Of a stretch of 11,537 nucleotides of DNA, positions 8,435 through 11,537 are shown piece after piece. How positions within the stretch are numbered: position 1 is the first letter of the stretch; the number at the start of each line of letters is the position of its first letter. The position numbers and the translations under genes were made by a program. The notes below the pieces were generated by a model that saw only the letters and a program-made list of their open reading frames with translations, ran no database searches and was not told the DNA's origin. This stretch comes from an uncultured Prevotellaceae bacterium (lineage in GTDB: Bacteria; Bacteroidota; Bacteroidia; Bacteroidales; Bacteroidaceae), in assembly GCA_947176655.1 (NCBI GenBank), contig CAMWRK010000048.1, forward strand, positions 1 to 11,537, in the 5' to 3' direction.

Positions 8435-9541
8435 CTACTTCACTTTCTGTCCTTCCTTGACCATTCCGGCACCTTCGGCTACGATTTCCTCACCGCCTTC
8501 AAGACCTTCGGTCACAATGAACAGGTTTCCTGGTTTATGCTCGTCTACGCTGATGACCTTGCCATGTGCAATACCGTCTTTGTCAACAAGGAAGACACGG
8601 AAGCGATCCTGTGTCTGTACGGCAGCTGTGGCAGGAACAACAAGTACCTGATTGTACGGTGTCGGAACAATGACGTTGCCTGTGCTTCCGCTGTGCAGCA
8701 TGCCGTTCTCGTTGTCGAATACCGCACGCAACTGTACACTGCCTGTGCTGCTGTTTACTACACCGCTGGCACTTTCTACACGTCCCTTCTTGTCGTAGAG
8801 TGAACCATCCACGAGAGCCAGGGATACGTCAGGCATGTTCTTTATCGTCTCCTCCATGGAACCGCTTTGGCGAACCAGATTTAGCAGATCGCGTTCAGAG
8901 ATGCTGAAGTATACCCACATTTGGCTGTTGTCGCTGACTGTGGTGAGAGGCTGCGCCATCTGTGCGCCTACCAAAGCCCCCTGACGGTAGGGCAGGGTGC
9001 CGATGACACCGTCCGTAGGAGCTGTGACAATAGTATATGACAGGCTGTTACGTGCGTTTGTCACTTGAGCCTGAGCCTGTGCCACCTGTGCCTTGGCGGT
9101 GAGCAAAGTGTTGTATGTAACCTGCAAGTCGAAGTCAGATATCACGTTCTCAGCTTTCAGCTTCTTCTTGCTCTCGTAGTTCATTGCTGCTGTCGCTTCG
9201 GATGCCTGTGCGGCTTTCAAAGCCGCCTGTGCTGTGTTCAGAGCTGCCTCGTAAGGCACTTGGTCTATTACGAACAATGTCTGTCCTTTGCGAACAGTCT
9301 GACCTTCTGTCACACATATCTGTTTGATCGTACCGCCAACCTGCGGATATATCTCAACGTCCTGGCGACCGCGGATATTTGCGCTGTACCTAGTGTCCAA
9401 TGTCAGGTCTTTTCGACTCACTGTTGTGGTCTTGAAGGTAGCACTTGGCATCTGTTGCTGCTTCTTTTCGCCGCATGACGTCAACACGGCCGATACCGCA
9501 ATAACTACGGCAAAAACAGTCTTTTCGTTTACTTTCATCAT
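8435..9541 (-). CDS. RND efflux periplasmic adaptor (membrane fusion protein, AcrA/HlyD-like lipoprotein)
   Basis: A 368-residue adaptor that links the pump to the outer-membrane channel. Two ATGs stand in tandem at 9541 and 9538, and either gives a signal peptide ending in lipobox LTSC with lipidated C23. Domains follow the AcrA order. The first half of the lipoyl domain is at about 60-95 (VEIYPQVGGTIKQICVTEGQ, VRKGQTLFVID). An alanine- and glutamine-rich coiled-coil hairpin is at about 96-168. The second lipoyl half is YTIVTAPTDGVIG at about 169-181. A beta-barrel (about 205-295, starting MWVYFSISERDL) and a C-terminal membrane-proximal domain (about 298-368, with VLVVPATAAVQTQD) complete it. 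It is the first gene of the efflux operon, and the promoter described at 9628-9657 lies upstream. The 5' leader of roughly 80 nt is A-rich just before the start, with no strong Shine-Dalgarno sequence at the usual distance. Confidence 0.94.
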   Translation of the reverse strand: MMKVNEKTVFAVVIAVSAVLTSCGEKKQQQMPSATFKTTTVSRKDLTLDTRYSANIRGRQDVEIYPQVGGTIKQICVTEGQTVRKGQTLFVIDQVPYEAALNTAQAALKAAQASEATAAMNYESKKKLKAENVISDFDLQVTYNTLLTAKAQVAQAQAQVTNARNSLSYTIVTAPTDGVIGTLPYRQGALVGAQMAQPLTTVSDNSQMWVYFSISERDLLNLVRQSGSMEETIKNMPDVSLALVDGSLYDKKGRVESASGVVNSSTGSVQLRAVFDNENGMLHSGSTGNVIVPTPYNQVLVVPATAAVQTQDRFRVFLVDKDGIAHGKVISVDEHKPGNLFIVTEGLEGGEEIVAEGAGMVKEGQKVK

Positions 9542-9614
9542 GTCTGTGTTTGTTTGTGTTTAATATCTTATTCTCTAATATCTCCAGAATGGGATTATAT
9601 ATAATTAAGGTATA

Positions 9615-9629
9615 TGCATATGCTATGCA
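9615..9629. promoter_or_regulatory. Inverted repeat TGCATA-TGC-TATGCA at the efflux promoter, possible operator
   Basis: A perfect 6-bp inverted repeat with a 3-bp centre overlaps the downstream edge of the -7 box (9628-9635) and covers the expected transcription start of the efflux operon. A repressor bound here would block transcription, which is the usual control of RND pumps. The surrounding DNA is AT-rich and full of ATGCAT-like words, so a chance palindrome is possible, and no regulator gene is visible in the window. Confidence 0.4.
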
Positions 9630-9657
9630 AAGTTACGTCATTTTGTTGTAACACAAA
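9628..9657 (-). promoter_or_regulatory. Bacteroidetes-type promoter of the efflux operon
   Basis: Read on the - strand, TAACTTTG (9628-9635) matches the Bacteroidetes -7 consensus TAnnTTTG exactly. TTTG (9654-9657) lies 18 bp upstream, matching the -33 element at close to the usual spacing. Transcription would start near 9620 and give a leader of about 80 nt before the adaptor ATG. The -33 box falls inside the T tract of the neighbouring operon's terminator, so the two signals share bases. Confidence 0.75.
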
Positions 9658-9695
9658 AAAAATAGGCAAAATGTGAACACTTTTTTGCCTATTTT
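9655..9695 (-). terminator. Intrinsic terminator after the flavoprotein gene
   Basis: On the - strand, a 13-bp perfect stem (9683-9695 pairing with 9659-9671; core AAAATAGGCAAAA on the + strand) has an 11-nt loop and ends in a run of eight T (9655-9662). This is a textbook intrinsic terminator 56 bp beyond the flavoprotein stop codon. It would end the transcript running from the ribonuclease gene through the flavoprotein and insulate the efflux operon immediately downstream. Confidence 0.85.
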
Positions 9696-9751
9696 GAAAC
9701 AGTGTTTAATGTTAATTAACTCTGCAATGATGTGCTGCTGCGGGAAGAAAA

Positions 9752-10291
9752 TCAGAACTTATCGGCGAGTGCTGCTGCTTGAGCGCAACCGTCGGTATTG
9801 TCAATGTCTCCCTTATTGAAGACGCCTGGCACAAGAACTTCTCCCACAATATCCCATTTCAGAAGTGCTGCGGTACGTTCCATAGGAATCCTGACGCCAT
9901 CCATTACAGACGTATCATGTTCCTCACAGGCACAAATCAGTCCCATCTTCTTTCCGGCTACAGGCTTCTCTGCCACACAAAAAGAGAAGACACGGTCAAT
10001 CACTCCCTTGATTTGTGCCGGAATGGAATACCAGTATACCGGTATTCCATAGACTATGGCATCGGCATCAAGAATGTGTGGTGCGATGGTATTGAAATCA
10101 TCATCAAATGAACATGCCTTGCCAGTCTTGAAACATGTCATGCAGGCGCGGCAACCGCCAATTTTCATCATGGCTGCATCAAAACGCACTACCTCATGGC
10201 CTTTGGCTTCTGCTGCTTGGATGAATGCATCAATCATGGCAGAGGTATTGCCGTTTTTACGGGGGCTTCCGGTGATAACGGTTATCTTCAT
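9752..10291 (-). CDS. Flavodoxin-fold NAD(P)H-dependent FMN reductase with four-cysteine motif
   Basis: A 179-residue cytoplasmic flavoprotein. The N-terminus MKITVITGSPRKNGNTSAMI is the first beta strand plus the phosphate-binding loop for FMN (GSPRKNGNTS, residues 8-17). Residues 46-65 hold G-C47-x2-C50-x2-C53-x6-C60 followed by DDDF. This compact cysteine set resembles that of iron-sulfur flavoproteins (Isf type), and also occurs in flavodoxin-like oxidoreductases for which a cluster has not been shown. The segment VYGIPVYWYSIPAQIKGVIDR at about 79-99 is the typical second FMN-contact and dimer region (listed here as a family signature). Length is normal for the family. Its ATG overlaps the TGA of the preceding NTF2-like gene by 4 bp (ATGA), suggesting translational coupling. 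It ends shortly before the intrinsic terminator at 9655-9695. Electron donor, acceptor and presence of a cluster cannot be decided from the sequence. Confidence 0.85.
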   Translation of the reverse strand: MKITVITGSPRKNGNTSAMIDAFIQAAEAKGHEVVRFDAAMMKIGGCRACMTCFKTGKACSFDDDFNTIAPHILDADAIVYGIPVYWYSIPAQIKGVIDRVFSFCVAEKPVAGKKMGLICACEEHDTSVMDGVRIPMERTAALLKWDIVGEVLVPGVFNKGDIDNTDGCAQAAALADKF

Positions 10292-10671
10292 TTCTTTATG
10301 GTATTTGAGTTTTGGTTATATGCTTTTGCCACACACTTCCACTCCCCGCCAATCTTCAAGAGAAGCAGAAAGTCGGTAAAGTCGATGCTACCGCCCCAGC
10401 CTTCTTCAAGCACACGTACTACGGCTACCGTTTCTTCAACAGCCAGGATGTCAATGCGAGCCTTGAAATTAGAGTCTGCACCTACGGTATCCACATTGGT
10501 ATAGAACTGTTCGATTGAACCATGCTCCATACTTCCATTCAGTATTCCGAACAGAACGGCATCGTCAGTGAATAGTTTCTTGGCATGTTCGCTGTTGCCC
10601 TCGGCAACGCTTTTAACGAACAACTCCGCAGCTTTGGCCACGGCTTCGTACTCGTGGATCTTGTCTCTCAT
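10288..10671 (-). CDS. NTF2-like / SnoaL-fold protein (lumazine-binding-like)
   Basis: A 127-residue soluble protein without a signal peptide. The pattern fits the cone-shaped NTF2-like fold. An N-terminal helix contains EAVAKAAELFVKSVAEGNSEHAKKLFTDDAVLFG (described as residues 9-42). A loop with GSIEQFYTNVDTVG follows, then three to four long beta strands: ARIDILAVEETVAVVRVLEEGW, DFTDFLLLLKIGGEWKCVAKAYN. The region FTDFLLLLKIGGEWK is typical of the putative lumazine-binding and SnoaL-like families found in Bacteroidetes. Members include isomerases, ligand binders and proteins without known activity, so no reaction is claimed. It begins 40 bp after the ribonuclease gene and its stop overlaps the start of the flavoprotein gene by 4 bp. 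That close link suggests the two products act together, which is inference. The ATG at 10671 fits the fold's first helix. Confidence 0.8.
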   Translation of the reverse strand: MRDKIHEYEAVAKAAELFVKSVAEGNSEHAKKLFTDDAVLFGILNGSMEHGSIEQFYTNVDTVGADSNFKARIDILAVEETVAVVRVLEEGWGGSIDFTDFLLLLKIGGEWKCVAKAYNQNSNTIKK

Positions 10672-10711
10672 GTTTGTATGTATTTATATTCTAAGTCTGA
10701 ATGCAATTGAA

Positions 10712-11537
10712 TCACCGTATCTCAATTTCTTCCTTGACATCTATCTCCTGTCCGTCGCTGTCATAGAATTCGTACTGAAGCATTCCGAGTTTCTGGCTTG
10801 GTATGATCTTCACGCCGAGTCCGTATTTCCACTGCCATTTCAGCTTCAGGCTGCATAGTCCTTGACATATATAGGCATGCACGTAGGGATGTACATGCAG
10901 GGTGACATTTTTGATGCCGAATCTGTTCTGTATCATCTGTATTTTGCCTTCCAGTACTTTGGTGAACAGCAGGCTGCTCTTTATGTTTCCTGTACCGTGG
11001 CATGTCGGGCATACCTCTTCCACCTTGACATCCATTACCGGACGCACGCGCTGGCGCGTTATCTGCATCAGGCCGAATTTTGTCAGGGGCAGGATATTGT
11101 GTCTTGCACGGTCTTTTTTCATGTTTTCCACCATGCGTTCATACAGTGTCTGCCGTGATTCGGCCTGTTTCATGTCAATGAAGTCTACGATAATGATTCC
11201 GCCCATGTCCCTCAGGCGCAACTGTCTTGCTATTTCGTCTGCGGCACCGAGATTTACCTCCAGTGCGTTCACCTCCTGTGTGTCGTCCTTCTTGGTGCGG
11301 TTGCCGCTGTTTACGTCTATGACATGCAGTGCCTCCGTGTGTTCGATAATCAGGTATGCACCTCCTTTGTATGTGACTGTGGTACCGAATCCGGACTTTA
11401 TCTGCCGTGTTATGTCGAAGTTGTCAAAAATTGGCAGGCTGCCACGGTACATCTTGACGCAGTCTACACGTTCAGGGGCAATAAGGCTTACATAATCGCG
11501 CACTTCATGGAATACATCCTCGCGATTTACGTAGATA
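10712..11537 (-). CDS. rng: Ribonuclease E/G family protein (RNase G-like), 5' end outside window
   Basis: An endoribonuclease acting on single-stranded AU-rich RNA and, in E. coli, on 16S rRNA 5' maturation. The frame is open to the window edge. Reading inward from base 11536 it begins IYVNREDVFHEVRDYVSLIAPER, so the GTG at 11503 is internal and not the start. About 274 C-terminal residues are visible. The catalytic DNase I-like subdomain shows HVIDVNSG (its aspartate codon at 11315-11317) and IIIVDFIDM (first aspartate codon at 11183-11185), corresponding to the Mg-binding D303 and D346 of E. coli RNase E. The Zn-link CPTCHGTG supplies the two cysteines that bridge protomers. The remainder is the small domain. 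It ends soon after that domain, so the protein lacks the long RNase E scaffold tail. This favours RNase G. It is followed after 40 bp by the NTF2-like gene. Confidence 0.93.
   Translation of the reverse strand, partial: IYVNREDVFHEVRDYVSLIAPERVDCVKMYRGSLPIFDNFDITRQIKSGFGTTVTYKGGAYLIIEHTEALHVIDVNSGNRTKKDDTQEVNALEVNLGAADEIARQLRLRDMGGIIIVDFIDMKQAESRQTLYERMVENMKKDRARHNILPLTKFGLMQITRQRVRPVMDVKVEEVCPTCHGTGNIKSSLLFTKVLEGKIQMIQNRFGIKNVTLHVHPYVHAYICQGLCSLKLKWQWKYGLGVKIIPSQKLGMLQYEFYDSDGQEIDVKEEIEIR

Noticed and set aside
8429..8436. Palindrome AGACGTCT at the end of the adaptor gene
   Set aside because: Eight bases are expected by chance in a window of this size and no paired signal is nearby.
10023..10050. 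Perfect 10-bp inverted repeat (ATGGAATACC / GGTATTCCAT, 8-nt centre) inside the flavoprotein gene
   Set aside because: It lies in codons for the conserved GIPVYWYSIP motif, so protein constraint is a sufficient explanation.
10902..11495. 197-codon + strand frame opposite the ribonuclease gene
   Set aside because: It mirrors the RNase E/G coding strand, which carries intact catalytic motifs. No independent evidence supports the antisense frame.
11501..11503. GTG as the start of the ribonuclease gene
   Set aside because: The frame stays open to the window edge and the residues before it (NREDVFHE) match the family, so the true start is outside the window.
1..11537. Mobile element, CRISPR array, toxin-antitoxin or phage-defence system
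   Set aside because: No transposase, integrase, direct-repeat array, or small paired genes were found. Nearly all sequence is explained by known core and efflux genes.

Overview
The window looks like chromosomal DNA from a member of the Bacteroidales (Bacteroides, Phocaeicola or Prevotella type). The evidence is a Bacteroidetes-style LptD, lipoproteins with short MKK-type signal peptides, A-rich leaders in place of clear Shine-Dalgarno sites, and a promoter matching the Bacteroidetes consensus TTTG / TAnnTTTG. I cannot fix the genus from the sequence alone.

Left part, + strand (1-3416): the last 16 codons of an unrecognised gene, then a full-length lptD for the outer-membrane LPS export barrel, then a small lipoprotein with a BACON-like beta-sandwich pattern. 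A hairpin brackets the lptD stop codon. The space between the lipoprotein gene and the convergent efflux operon (3417-3592) holds a perfect 30-bp inverted repeat with a 5-nt loop.

Centre, - strand (3593-9541): a complete tripartite RND efflux operon transcribed in the order adaptor lipoprotein, HAE1-type inner-membrane pump, TolC/OprM-type outer-membrane lipoprotein. The gaps are 72 and 42 bp. Together the three would form one inner-to-outer membrane drug/proton antiport channel. The 210-bp space upstream of the adaptor contains a good Bacteroidetes promoter, an inverted repeat overlapping its -7 box, and the intrinsic terminator of the next operon; the terminator's T tract overlaps the efflux -33 box. 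No regulator gene lies beside the operon in this window.

Right part, - strand (9752-11537): the 3' portion of a ribonuclease E/G family gene, then an NTF2-like protein, then a flavodoxin-fold FMN reductase with a four-cysteine motif. The last two overlap by 4 bp (ATGA). The three probably share a transcript that ends at the terminator at 9655-9695.

No non-coding stretch exceeds about 210 bp. I see no tRNA, rRNA, CRISPR array, insertion sequence or phage gene, and no clear sign of a new multi-gene system. The most unusual objects are the 30-bp palindrome, the compact terminator/promoter/operator arrangement before the efflux operon, and the coupled NTF2-like/flavoprotein pair.
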